A stretch of 64,000 nt of DNA from Periplaneta americana (taxonomy: Eukaryota; Arthropoda; Insecta; Blattodea; Blattidae), in NCBI RefSeq assembly GCF_040183065.1, contig NC_091131.1, forward strand, positions 96,375,830 through 96,439,829, given 5' to 3'. The notes under the pieces are model-generated. The model worked only from the letters and a program-made list of their open reading frames with translations. It did no database searches and was not told the origin of the DNA. Of this stretch, positions 23,030 to 33,670 are shown piece by piece. The first letter of the stretch is position 1. Each line of letters begins with the position of its first letter. A program made the translations under genes and the position numbers.

Positions 23030-24160
23030 CAAACGAATGAAGAAATGGTGTGATGATGGCAGGGGAAATAGGAGTAGGCCTACCAATGAATAAAGAAATA
23101 GTGTGATGATGGTAGAGGAAATAGGACTACTAGTGAATGGAGAAATAGTTTGATGATGGCTACGAAAATAGGAGTACCAATTGATGGAAAAATAGTATGA
23201 TGGCGGAAGAAGTAGGAGTAGCAATGAATGAAGACATAATAGGATGGTAGAGGAAATAGGACTACCAATGAATGAAGAAATAGTGTGATGATGGCTAGGA
23301 AAACAGGAATACCAATTAATGGAAAAATAGTATAATGGCGGAAGAAGTAGGAGTAGCAATGAATGAAGAAATAGTACGATGGTAGAGGGAATAGGACTAC
23401 TAGTGAATGTAGAAATAGTTTGATGATGGCTATGAAAACAGGAATACCAATAATGGAAAAATAGTATAGGCGGAAGAAGTAGGAGTAGCAATGAATGAAG
23501 AAATGGTGTGATGGTAGAGGAAATAGAACTACCAATGAATGGAGAAATAGTGTGATAATGTTAGAGAAAATAGGACTACTAGTGAATGGAGAAATAGTTT
23601 GACAATAGCTAGGAAAATAGGAATACCAATTAATGAAGAAAGTATAACGGAAGAAATAGGGGTACCAATGAATAAAGAAATAGTGTGATGATGGTAGAGG
23701 AAATAGGACTACCAATGAGTGGAGAAATAGTATGATGGCAAGGATAATAGGAATACCAATTAATGAAGAATAGTATGATAACAGAAGAAATAGGGGTACC
23801 AATGAATGAAGAAATAGTATGATGGCTAGGAAAATAGGAATACCAATTAATGAAAAATAGTATAATAACGAAAGAAATAGGAGTACCAAGGAATGAAGAA
23901 ATAAATAGCGTGATGCTGGTAGAAGAAATAGGAGTACCAATGAATGAAGAAATAGAGTGATGATGGCAGAGCAAATAGAAGTACGAACGAATGAAGAAAT
24001 TGACTGATGTTGAGGGGGAAGTAGGAGTAGGCTACCAATGGATGACGGAATATGATGACAGAGGAAATCGGAGTACCGGTACCAATGAATGAATAAATAG
24101 TGTGATGATGATGGTAGGGCAAACAAGAGTACCAATGAATGGAGAATAATGAAGTGATGA
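23030..24160. repeat. ~47-bp minisatellite, about 24 units
   Basis: The unit is approximately ACCAATGAATGAAGAAATAG, TGTGATGATGGTAGAGG and AAATAGGACT, with frequent small indels. The minus strand lacks stop codons in several frames (one run of 351 codons, 24135-23080), because the unit contains no minus-strand stop and is not a multiple of three. The predicted peptide is only a repeat of 'HWYSYF…SFIGTPISS', so this is not a gene. Confidence 0.85.
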
Positions 24161-24189
24161 GATGTAAAATAGGAGTACCCGAAGACAAT

Positions 24190-25700
24190 TTAACTCAAAG
24201 GGATTTTATCTCCATTATCCGGCGTCAAAAGCCGACGTTCTACCCCTTGCATTAGGGCTACGGAGCGTCATTCACATCCATTTTACTTTGCAAGTTTATA
24301 AGGTGGCTGGTCAGATATGATTGTTCTAATACTCTTTAGACCTATGAATCCTATAGATTCAAAACCCCTTGAAGACCATTTTGTTTACAATTGAGTTATG
24401 CCCACATATTGATGGTTAAGAATGAATTATAATTATTTATATAGTTTGAATTCAGAAAGTCACTAAATTTAAAGCAAAAGGTTTGTTAAAAGTCATTGTT
24501 AGGTTGAAAATTCCCTCTATTTGCCACCAGTTACTGTCAAAATCCTTCAATTTGTGAAAGTCGATAAGACTTCTAGGGGATTTTGAATCTACAGGATTCA
24601 TATGTCCGACGTTTTATATTAGGTTTACTGACTGAGAAATCTGCCAATCGATGGGATGATGATACAATATTAGGAGAAATGATATCTCGAAAATACCTGT
24701 CATATAATCCCCTTCCACGACAAATTCTAATAAATTGAACTTACAGTGTTTTGAACTCTGATCTCTGGCGTAGAAAGCCGGTCTATTTGTTCAACTAACT
24801 ACCATGTACCTCATATTTAATGTTTTAATTTCCACTGACCGTATTCGCCGTAGGAAAAGCACATGCTCGTAATATCAGTTTTTGTAGAAATGTAGTCATT
24901 CCCTCTGCACGCGCTGAATATTAAAACTGTTTGTCTTGGTAGAGTGGGGGAGAGGACAAAGATCGTTGAACTGGAACCGTGTGCAGAATGGTCTGTTACG
25001 TCATTCATTAGTATATTAAATCATATAAGTGAAGTTGGTCTCCATATAAAGTCAACGCTTTTGGGCGTTTCTAACTTAACCGATGTTAATTCACTCAATC
25101 ACAAGACACAATTATTTATGTAGGGTGAAAAACTATCTTGTATAACTGTACTGAATGATTGTCGAATTGTATTTGGTTATCGCTATTTATTATTACCTGA
25201 CGCTCTTTTACCGTTACATGTTCCATTTTATTTTGCTTATTATTTTCTTTGTAATTGTACACCGTCAACCTCGTATGCAAAGTTCAGAAATGTTCCATTA
25301 CAATTATATCTGTATGGATCTTACGTCACTTATGAATCAAACATCAACCTCCCGTCCTCTATTCTGTGGTGTCTCTTCCTTTAGCACCATGACCGTGTCT
25401 CTCTCTCTCTCTCTCTCTCTGTTTCTCTCTACCATTTCTTTGGCGTGGCTGTAAACCACTCCCTGTTTTGCATGTAGTCACACAATTCAAAGGACTAAAA
25501 TCTGTCTTTAAGTTAAACAAGACATACTGTATATTAATAACCGTAGACAATACAATTAGTATTCTAGAGAGCTAGAGAATGTCTAATAAACTCAATATTA
25601 TTCGATGAAAGATTTTCTTAACAGCACGAACTTTTTTACAACTTACAAAAAACTACACAAAAATTAAATCATTATGGCACTTCTAGTTGAATTATTAGCT
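24190..25700. other. No gene seen; (CT)n at 25397-25420
   Basis: Apart from a pure CT run at 25397-25420, I recognise no element. Near-palindromic flanks containing TAGATTCAAAACCCCTTGA and TTTTGAATCTACAGGATTCA (about 24350 and 24580) suggest an unclassified inverted repeat. Confidence 0.4.
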
Positions 25701-25705
25701 TCGTA

Positions 25706-25760
<55 letters not shown>

Positions 25761-25761
25761 T
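25706..25761. repeat. (AAT)n microsatellite
   Basis: Pure AAT run of about 18 units. Confidence 0.9.
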
Positions 25762-25924
25762 AAATGTAATCGGGAATTCATTACAATGAATTCTGTAAAA
25801 ATTGAAACATGTAAGCCCAATAGTTTCGTGTCCCTTTCTTCATAAAGATTTGCTTTCTAATGTGTTACACTTTATATTCCCATTGGTAATATCTGAATGT
25901 TGTCTACTTCAAAGCATATGAGAT

Positions 25925-25951
25925 CTTTCTTTCTTTCTTTCTTTCTTTCTT
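25925..25951. repeat. (TTTC)n microsatellite
   Basis: Short TTTC run at the 5' break of the following LINE. Confidence 0.85.
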
Positions 25952-25985
25952 ACTGTTTAACCTCCCTTTCTTGTCCAACCTCTAA

Positions 25986-26697
25986 ACCTCTAACCCTAGC
26001 TACTTAGCTTCTCGTTTTCAACATTTGTCCTCATATCACGAAATAGATACTCGCTCACAACACCATATCACACTCTCCATTCCTAAACACAGAACATCCT
26101 TCTACTCTTCATCTTTCACGGTCTCTGCAGCTCATCTCTGGAACTCTTTACCACAACATATCAGAGACTGTCGGACATTGTCTAGTTTCAAAAAAAATTA
26201 AAATTTCACTTTTTCAATTCAGATTCCTTTCAGTTATAAGCCCTTTTCTCTGCGATAGTTTTGTAAAAATATAGGTTATATATTTCTTTCCTTCCTTTCC
26301 CCTTTTTATTCTCTTTATCAGCCGATGAATTTATTATCATAGCCTTTTTATTGTGAATTTTATTTAATATTCGTATTTCTTTTCTTTTTTATCATTATTT
26401 TATTACATTCCATTCTGTTATATTCTACCTTACGTTTTCCATATTAACCATTTGTACTGAATGAGTTGCTTTTACTATATTCCAATGTATTTTACTTTCT
26501 TTTTTCTATTATTGTATTATTTTCATGTTGTTTAGTGTCGATTTTATTATGCTATTATTATTATTTTCTTTTGTAATATGTTAATATTCTGTTCTTTAAC
26601 TTTTTGTTAAATTTTAATTGCTTGTATGCTTTGTGACCTGGTAGAGTGGCCTTAACTCTGCCAGTATAAATAAAGAATTATTATTATTATTATTATA
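25986..26697 (+). mobile_element. Jockey/CR1-like LINE: ORF2 C-terminus, 3'UTR and (ATT)n tail
   Basis: The frame 25986-26201 stays open and reads LASRFQHLSSYHEIDTRS, then PKHRTSFYSSSFTVS, AAHLWNSLPQHIRD, LSSFKKN-stop. The 'TSFYSSSFxVSAxxLWNSLPxxIRD…FKK' pattern ends ORF2 of many Jockey/CR1-type non-LTR elements. About 430 bp of T-rich 3'UTR follow, ending CTGGTAGAGTGGCCTTAACT, CTGCCAG, TATAAATAAAG and an ATT tail (26676-26696). The same tail style occurs at 32480-32570 and, inverted, at 59330 and 61676. The copy is 5' truncated. Confidence 0.8.
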
Positions 26698-26766
26698 CAG
26701 ACCACTGAGAATAGGGGAGGGAGACTCATCTGATCTTACATTGAATAATTTCGAGGGAAAAATTGT

Positions 26767-26837
26767 TCCGGAGCCGGGTATCGAACCCGGGACCTTTGGT
26801 TTAACGTACCAACGCTCTACCACTGAGCTACCCGGGA
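26767..26837 (-). other. tRNA-Asn(GTT)-like head, minus-strand arm
   Basis: It folds as a cloverleaf: acceptor TCCCGGG/CTCCGGA with one mismatch, D stem GCTC/GAGC, anticodon stem TTGGT/ACCAA, loop ACGTTAA, T stem CCGGG/CCCGG with loop TTCGATA. The anticodon position reads GTT, but position 33 is C instead of the near-universal U, and it sits inside a repeat. I therefore call a tRNA-like SINE head, not a working tRNA gene. Confidence 0.75.
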
Positions 26838-27078
26838 ACTCTAACCGACACCGATCCAATTTCTCCCTCTATATCCACAGACCTCAAAGTGGACTGACAA
26901 CCGTCGGTTATACCTGAAATCTTGATCTGCATAATACACGTCACTGTTCGTTAACAGAAAACCACAACTTAAGTCACACGGAGTTAGTGTGCACTCAAAG
27001 TTGGTTGCTTGACGGTTGTCAGCCCACTTTGAGGTCTGTGGATATAGAGGGAGAAATTGGATCGGTGTCGGTTAGAGT

Positions 27079-27149
27079 TCCCGGGTAGCTCAGTGGTAGA
27101 GCGTTGGTACGTTAAACCAAAGGTCCCGGGTTCGATACCCGGCTCCGGA
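27079..27149 (+). other. tRNA-Asn(GTT)-like head, plus-strand arm
   Basis: Mirror copy of 26767-26837 with the same cloverleaf and the same C33. Pol III boxes are intact (TAGCTCAGTGG and GGTTCGATACC). Confidence 0.75.
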
Positions 27150-27384
27150 ACAATTTTTCCCTCGAAATTATTCAAATCAACTTTACAGGGAGTTATACCT
27201 GAAATCTTGATTTGCATGATCTTACATTATCAATTCATTAATCCATTCATAGTTTACTCCCTAGTCTTTGAGGTTTATCTTGAATAATGTTGATTCAGTT
27301 TCCTTTTCCTTTCGTGAAGCCATTTTCTTCCATTTCTCACACATAGACCTAGCTATCTTAGCAACAACCAAGATATGGTCAGAT

Positions 27385-27680
27385 CATTCATTCATTCATT
27401 CATTCACAGTTTTCTGCTGAAAGTTAGGGCTTTCATTGCAAACCCAGCATTCTCCAATCTCATATTTTCTGCCTTCCTAGTTTGTCTCCGCATAATCCAT
27501 ATATCTTAATGTCATCTTCTTCTGCACCGAACTCTTCTCCCGTTCACCATTCCTTTCAGTGCATCCTTCAATGAGCAGTTTCTTCTCAGCGAGTGACAAA
27601 ACCAATTCCTTCTCCTCTTACATCTGGGGCTCTAAATACTCCTGTATTGTGGCCACATTTTCTTATTTTGCATAACATAG
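27385..27680 (-). mobile_element. RTE/BovB-like LINE 3' end with (TGAA)n tail
   Basis: Minus-strand homology to 2026-2510: landmarks GTTCACCATTCCTTTCAGTG and GCAAACCCAGCATTCTCCAA on the plus strand. The 3' end is a TTCA run at 27385-27407, i.e. TGAA on the coding strand. It is 5' truncated and frameshifted. Confidence 0.7.
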
Positions 27681-27951
27681 GTCCTACTCTATTATTGTAA
27701 ATGAGCCTCTTGCTTTATGAATTTTTTTTATGTCGGAAAAATGTATTTGTAACTCAAGAGTTCATTATGTGTTGCAAACTCTCTTACTTTACAGCCATTA
27801 TTATTTATAATTTCTTCTCTTTCTGTACCAACTATACTAATATAATTTATGTACAATTAGGGCCTATTTAGATAAAATTGACGAAAAAAACAAAATAAAT
27901 AAATAAAATAATATAGTTTACCGTACTTCAACATTGATGTCCATTTATGAC

Positions 27952-28344
27952 AATTGGATGGAGTTACGCAATAATAGACCAACCGACAATTTGAAAAAAA
28001 TAAAGAGATATTTGCACAAATCTGTTGATGGCAGGCTAATTTAACTAGGAAAAAAAATCAAGAATGCGATATCTGAATTTTGCTATTTATAAGCAAAACT
28101 TCGTTTATTCCATAAAATTCATTTATTTATTTTGCTTTGAAATATTGATTCAACTGCTGGTCTCTTATTAAAAATCGGTTAGCCTTTTCTGGTATTATTT
28201 TTGTGCTATATTTTGTAGTAGTATGAATGTTATAATAATTATTGCATAAAATGTTTTATAAAAAAACAGATTTATTTCAATGGCCAGTATCTCGAAACAG
28301 GTTTTTGGCGCTTTGGTCTCTTATTGCGTAACTCCGTCCAATTA
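27952..28344. mobile_element. Unclassified MITE with 28-bp inverted ends
   Basis: ATTGGATGGAGTTACGCAAT (27954 on) is mirrored by ATTGGACGGAGTTACGCAAT on the opposite strand ending near 28342. 26 of 28 bases match, out to the shared GACC. The interior is AT-rich and non-coding. No convincing target duplication was found, so the superfamily is open. Confidence 0.65.
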
Positions 28345-28383
28345 TTAATTACTAATGTAAATCTTAAACAGCATAAAACCATT

Positions 28384-28620
28384 CTTCTTCTTCTTCTTCT
28401 TCTTCTCCTCTTCAAGTATTAGGCCATATGACCTGTTCGATCTCACAGTTGAATTTTCATTCCAGCGCTTTTTTGGATGACCGAGAGATCTCTCCCCGTT
28501 TGGACGATAGTGGAGCATGACTTTTGGAATTTATCTCTACGCATGCGATGCAGATGATTTATCCAGTTGTTCCGGTAATGCTTTACGTGCTTAATTACAG
28601 GTTCCAGTTGTAATTATTCC
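28384..28620 (-). mobile_element. RTE-like LINE 3' end with (GAA)n tail
   Basis: The minus strand reads YRNNWINHLHRMRRDKF, then HYRPNGERSLGHPKKRW in another frame, the C-terminal RTE pattern. It is followed by a GAA tail (TTC on the plus strand, 28384-28408). Same tail type as 4216-4460. Confidence 0.65.
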
Positions 28621-28830
28621 ATTAGGCCTACATCTCCATTGTTATTGTGCCAAATTCACAACAAAGTCTATTTGCAGGTCTGTTTTTAGTTTTTATGACA
28701 TTTCTGAAGGATTTTAAGGTCATAATTACCTTATTTTCAGGACTTATTAAATAATTTCTAGGACATCAAAATCCTAGCCATAATTTCATGTTGAATTTCA
28801 TGTTGAAGATATACCGATAAGCTGTCACAA

Positions 28831-29841
28831 TTTAACTATAATTATGTGTATATATTCCGCCTATGCTTATCATACATATGAGTGAATTAATTAGTCATAT
28901 TTTCTCATTAACGTTTTCGGTACGTAAATTGTATCATCTTCAGATGTTTGTATATGATACTAATTGTTAACCAAGCCTGTGGGTGCATGTATCTAGACTT
29001 AAATTGTCAGTGTTTTTGTGCATGCTGTGCGATGCCGGTGAAGTATTGTCATGATTACACAAATGATCACTTAACTCTTATATACTATTTGCTAGTGCAA
29101 CACTTTATCAAACTTAAATTAGAATGTTTCAGTCGTTATTTAAAAAACACACTATTTTAAAACACTGTTTAAAACTGTTTAAAAGCACATAGTTTTTACA
29201 TCACTTTAACTATGTGGGGTATGTGATCACTTATTGTGTGGTGTTTTCCGGTTTGAAGTTAAATGAGGCACTTGTGGTGATCTTGTTTAGCGTTGAGCTG
29301 GACGCAATATCGTAATATAGCTATGTTTTCTAAAAGTGATGTTGAAAACTTCTATTAGGTTGATGGCGTATGTAATATTATAACAGAATGCAGGTTGTCA
29401 GGTCCGTGGCTTTAGTATCGCCTGGCGTGTAGTTTTAACGTGTATTGATCTGCTCGTGCTTGATGCTAGGCTGATACTAGAGCGATGGACCGATGTTTTA
29501 AAATAGTGTGTTTTTTAAATAGTGTTTTTTAAATAACGACTGAAACATTCTAATTTAAGTTTGATAAAGTGTTGCACTAGCAAATAGTATATAAGAGTTA
29601 AGTGATCATTTGTGTAATCATGATAACACTTCACCGGCATCGCACAGCATGCACAAAAACACTGACAATTTAAGTCTAGATACATGCACCCACAGGCTTG
29701 GTTAACAATTAGTATCATATACAAACATCTGAAGATGGTACAATTTACGTACCGAAAACGTTAATGAGAAAATATGACTAATTAATTCACTCATATGTAT
29801 GATAAGCATAGGCGGAATATATACACATAATTATAGTTAAA
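28831..29841. mobile_element. 1-kb foldback element, ~335-bp inverted arms
   Basis: Arms 28831-29164 and 29494-29841 are nearly identical in inverse orientation, so both encode the same spurious 70-codon frame. The spacer of about 330 bp is unique here. Each arm contains a CTGAAGA-hairpin-GAAAACGTTA motif (see findings). CTAGCCATAAT occurs at 28774-28784 and again directly after the right arm at 29842-29852, possibly a target duplication. If so, 46 bp at the left (28785-28830) belong to the element but not to the inverted arm. Penelope-type terminal repeats are one possible source. Confidence 0.75.
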
Positions 29842-29852
29842 CTAGCCATAAT

Positions 29853-30840
29853 GGTAACATACTGTACTAACAATAGGCTTAAACAAATATTCCTCTATCT
29901 GGATTTAATAGTGAAGTGGTATTTTGTAGCCCTGAACCTGAGCGAGAATGGAACATTTTAGTTCAGAAATAATTCAGATGTTGGCAGACTGCGAAGCTTC
30001 CGCAATGTGCATTAACCCAGCAACACCTAGCGGGATAAATATGGAGACTCAAATAGAAGGCATGGAATGCAAATGGAATGTAGACAGCATAATAAACAAA
30101 AACTAAAACGTAAGCAGCTTTCTGGAGGGCTCTCTGCCTGGCCACGCTATTAAAACTGGATGTACTTACCACCCATTGTCTGAATAATAGTTTACGTTAG
30201 TGGAAGAGGACGATACATTAAACACACAAACAGAATACAATCGAGTAAAGTGAAGAGACTGGTTGCCATGACATTAAGAATATGAGCGTCAAGAGATGTA
30301 CTGACAAAATTCCAAACAGAACAAGACAGAAGATACGGAGGTAAACGTAGCAAACTGCAGCGTGATGGGCAAGAGGGAATTCTGATTTAGAAGACAACGG
30401 TCTGCGTACGACGGTGTTAAGTTGCTAGGAATATTTCAATACATGTATTTCGCATTAAGATGCTACTTCATTAAGTATCTCTTCTGTACATACAGAGAGT
30501 AAAAAAAGGATGAAAAATATCCCTAATAAATATTTAGTTTCACCGTAAACGAAAGCTGTTAGTAATAAATCAAGTAATATTATGGAGAATGCGATAGAAA
30601 CAATTTCAAATAACACTCTACAGGCCTATATTATTAACGTTTACATAAGTTATTTAATATCTACATTAAATTTCATGTATGAAAGCATAACAATAATATC
30701 ACTGCATATCCTTTTAAAATAATAATTAAATTTCTTTCAACGGCTTTGAAAATAAAAAATAAATAAATAAAGACTGTATCCATGCATTCGTAGAGTAAGC
30801 CATGAAATAAACTTTAACACATAGCATGAATATAATAATT
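29853..30840. other. No gene seen
   Basis: AT-rich. A 70-codon minus-strand frame at 29963-30172 has no recognisable features. Confidence 0.4.
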
Positions 30841-30844
30841 ACCA

Positions 30845-31200
30845 AAACCAGGACTGGAATGCTTTACCTGCAAACTTACTAAAGACTTTACCAATAATCA
30901 AAAATGTATTTAAAAATTGGCTTAAGGACTTTACTAATAGACGGTAGTATATTATTACACAGTATTTAAAGGGTGTAATTGATATATTGTTATTTGAAGT
31001 ATTGTATCAGTGAAGAAGTGTGTTGTGTCAGTGAAGTGTGTTGTGTCAGTGAAGTGTGTTGTGTAAGTGAAGTGTGTTTCTGTCAGTGAAGTTTTATAGT
31101 TTATAGAGGCAGTGCAAAGTATTTGAATAGTGAAATGTTTTTGAAGTGTTAGTGAAATCAGGATAGAATCAGTGAAATGAGTGTAGTGCTGAAAGGTACT
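30845..31200 (+). mobile_element. LINE ORF2 C-terminal remnant plus GTGAAGTGTGTT minisatellite
   Basis: 30858-30945 reads DWNALPANLLKTLPII then KNVFKNWLKDFTN, a 'WNxLP…FKxxLK' LINE C-terminus. Downstream, at 31010-31095, is an 18-bp tandem repeat (TGTGTTGTGTCAGTGAAG, about four units). A possible 3' end with hairpin GGGTATATACCC and an ACAT run lies at 31598-31642. The link between these pieces is inferred. Confidence 0.45.
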
Positions 31201-31657
31201 TGTGCAGGTATGAACATATCATGGGTTTTAGTTCGAACTTAGGGTTAAGATACAAATTGGATTTAGTTTTTTTTTTTTTTCGTTGTTGGTAACTCTATAC
31301 CATCTATTAGATGCTTTATGGTTGTGCTAACAGATGGAGTTACTTGTCAACAATGTGACGCTGAAACGTGTGTTCAGGTTACTGCCCAGCGACAGTCCTG
31401 ATGTATTTTTACATTTTTGATGATTGGTTAATATTAACCCGGCACACTCACAATCACACAAAAAATTTACTTTAAATGTTATTTTAAGTAACCATGCTTC
31501 ATTTAATTTAGGATGCTCTCTGTTGTTGTTATTATTATTATATTACTATTATTATTAATTGTATTTTTATTAATTGTGTTTATTATTAATTTCGGGTATA
31601 TACCCATTTGCAGTGTGAATATATACATACATACATACATACAAAATAAATAACACA

Positions 31658-32040
31658 ATGAAAATATTTCATTTCCGATCTGAAAATCGTTCATCACTGA
31701 AAAAAAAAGACGTTCTAATGGTGGTTGATTATGGTGACAGAATGTGGGATCAACAAGAGATATGTTATTTGTTTAGTGAAATACAGCTGGAGAGGAACAA
31801 AACACAATCAACAGCTCCGAAAACAGTGCAAAAATTTAATGAAACAGGAAGCATAAAAAGATAGGTCACAATCTGGAAGACCAAACACAAAAATAACATG
31901 ACGATAAAAATGCACCCGAGAATTCACATTAATCTACAAGACAAGCGGCATGTAAATAGTACAGTGAGGAACATAGTTGTTGAGAGGGCGAAAATGTTTC
32001 AAAATCTGTAGTGAGGTTCATAAGAGGCTATAGTTTCATT
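31658..32040 (+). pseudogene. DUF4817-like / transposase N-terminal HTH remnant
   Basis: The frame at 31658-31864 contains VVDYGDRMWDQQEICYLF…QSTAPKTVQKFNETGSIK, then after a frameshift DRSQSGRPNTK. The pattern 'AP…TxxxxxxxFxETGSxxxxxxxGRP' is the DNA-binding N-terminal region typical of DUF4817-type insect repeat proteins and related Tc1/mariner-type proteins. Later pieces (RHVNSTVRNIVVERAKMF) follow in another frame. No catalytic DDE/D part or terminal repeats were identified. Confidence 0.55.
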
Positions 32041-32344
32041 TCCTTCTCAGCATAGATATTTAAACAGAAAAGCGAAGTGGATATCTCGTCAACATATAAC
32101 CGAAAACTTTCGGCTCGGAGCATGCGCAGTGTGGCATTCTTTGACTTAGAAAAAAAAAATTCGAGTCGCTCAACTATAGACACCGTGTGAGCTCCTGTGG
32201 TGGCGACTGTTGTTACTAACTGCAGGACAGCAGAGATAGAGTTGTGCTTGAAGCATATGGGTACACTTAATGTCTCAAGTTAAAAGATTAGACATATGGA
32301 CGACACTAAAAAGCGAAAACTTAAAGCAAATTGCTGTGTCTATC

Positions 32345-32536
32345 GCCGTCTATCATGGAAACATCATATCAACAACAAACTTAAATTGGTCTATTGAAGA
32401 CTCACTAAATTATATCCGCTTCTCAACAAGAAATCATCTCTAAAACTACAAAATTGAATGTTATTTTACACATCTCTGGCTGGGCGGAAGAGAAGGCCTA
32501 CTGGCCTTAGCTCTGCCAGATTAAATAAATAAATAA

Positions 32537-32571
<35 letters not shown>

Positions 32572-32810
32572 TGCTTTACGCCTGTCCTGTCTGGTCGGAG
32601 CCGCAATAAGTGAAATTAAACTCATCCAGTCATTTCAAAATACAGTTCTACGAATTTCACTAAATTCTCCTTGGTTTATCCGAACAGCCAACTACACAGA
32701 GAAGCTGGTATTGACACAATCAAACAGTTTATTCATTCACAACCTAACAAGTTCTATAACATCCTAGAAAATGTTCCAGGCACCGTCCACTAATCTTTCG
32801 GAAGAAAGTT
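32345..32810 (+). pseudogene. Jockey-clade LINE ORF2 fragment, interrupted
   Basis: Left part: WKHHINNKLKLVY-stop-RLTKLYPLLNKKSSLKLQN. Right part: LLYACPVWS, then (frame +1) ISEIKLIQSFQNTVLRI, SLNSPWFIRTANY, HREAGIDTIKQFI. This is the region just after the reverse-transcriptase core in Jockey-type ORF2 (thumb, with 'YACPVWG…LQxxQNxxLRxxxxAPWxxRN…LG'). The two parts are split by the LINE tail at 32480-32570. It contains several stops and is dead. Confidence 0.8.
32480..32570 (+). mobile_element. Nested LINE 3' tail
   Basis: Carries AGAAGGCCTACTGGCCTTAG, CTCTGCCAG, ATTAAATAAATAAATAAA and an ATT run. This is the same terminal stem-loop and tail as the LINE 3' ends at 26640 and 59340, landed inside the Jockey fragment and splitting its reading frame. 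A severely 5'-truncated insertion. Confidence 0.7.
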
Positions 32811-32815
32811 CACAT

Positions 32816-32969
32816 TATAGAATAACTCTTCTCGGGTTCTCAGCCAGGTGAGTTGGTGATTAGCTTCCAAGCTTTCGATGGCTAGCTCTGCCATCTTCTT
32901 CAGCCGTCGAAAGCTTGGAAGCTAATCTGCAACTCACCTGGCTGAGAACCCGAGAAGAGTTATTCTATA
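32816..32969. repeat. 150-bp near-perfect hairpin
   Basis: Arms of about 65 bp (32816-32883 and 32902-32969) are inverse copies with few differences around an 18-nt loop. They include TCTCGGGTTCTCAGCCAGGT and AAGCTTTCGA on the left and their complements on the right. The right flank continues the sequence (frame: WLRTREELFYIKRRESLKS). It looks like a foldback generated during a rearrangement, or a repeat end. Confidence 0.85.
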
Positions 32970-33633
32970 TCAAACGCCGGGAAAGCCTCAAGTCATACAA
33001 AGTCCACATTTCTCACCAGAATCAAGAACAGACTTCCAATGGACCTAATATTATAATCAAAATTTATCATCGCACCAACCTCTTTAAGTTATATCACTTA
33101 TTAAATATATTTTGTTCACTAAGAAACCCAATCTAGGCTGCCTTCAATTCAATTTCACGCATAATATTTGTATTTAATTTTACATGTGGTCTGTATTCCG
33201 CTAAATGCGTTTATTGATCAATAAATTATTTAAAAATCAAAGCAGGCATTGATTCTTGACTCATAATCAACGTAATAAACATTAAACAAAAGAATGTCAA
33301 CGCAAAAATATAATTCCGTATTCCAGACACGGGTTTGCTATCATATCAGTACAGCTACTGGTACAAGTGCGTCATATAGGCCTACTACGTTTACACGGAT
33401 TATTCAAATCGATTTGAATACGATTACCGTATTGAAAAATCCATGAAAACAGGGATTCAAAACGATTTGAGTCTCAAGGTCGATACACACTTTTTAGGTG
33501 GGATCGGATCGTATTCAATATGGACTGAGTTCCATGAAAACGGGTATCGTATTCAAAACGATCTCAATACGCTAAGCGCGTGAATGATCGTCATTTGTTT
33601 GATATGTCAACTATTTTACCAACAGTGAGAAAA

Positions 33634-33635
33634 TT

Positions 33636-33670
<35 letters not shown>

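Larger units (their letters stand above)
26743..27216. mobile_element. tRNA-headed inverted composite (Asn-like heads) with 12-bp TSD
   Basis: Two near-identical arms (26743-26905 and 27010-27174) lie in inverse orientation. Each carries a tRNA-like head and shared flanks, and they are separated by a 104-bp core. The insert ends with TTATACCTGAAATCTTGATT, also present once in the core (26909), and lies between exact TGATCTTACATT repeats (26731-26742, 27217-27228). The direct repeats suggest integration by target-primed reverse transcription. Architecture and flank sequence match the element at 59975-60953. Confidence 0.8.

Noticed and set aside
23080-24135. 351-codon minus-strand open frame
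   Set aside because: It lies wholly inside a 47-bp minisatellite whose minus strand lacks stops. The peptide is a shifting repeat and other frames are open too.
21051-24160. CRISPR-like array
   Set aside because: The tandem units are contiguous, degenerate and without unique spacers, and the genome is eukaryotic.
26614-27287. Open frames containing SSVVERWYVKPKVPGSIPGSG and EPGIEPGTFGLTYQRSTTEL in the 26.6-27.3 kb region
   Set aside because: These are translations of the tRNA-like heads in the inverted composite, a well-known source of false proteins.
28948-29724. Two near-identical 70-codon frames on opposite strands
   Set aside because: They are the same segment of the foldback arms. The Cys-rich peptide has no known motif and no start context.
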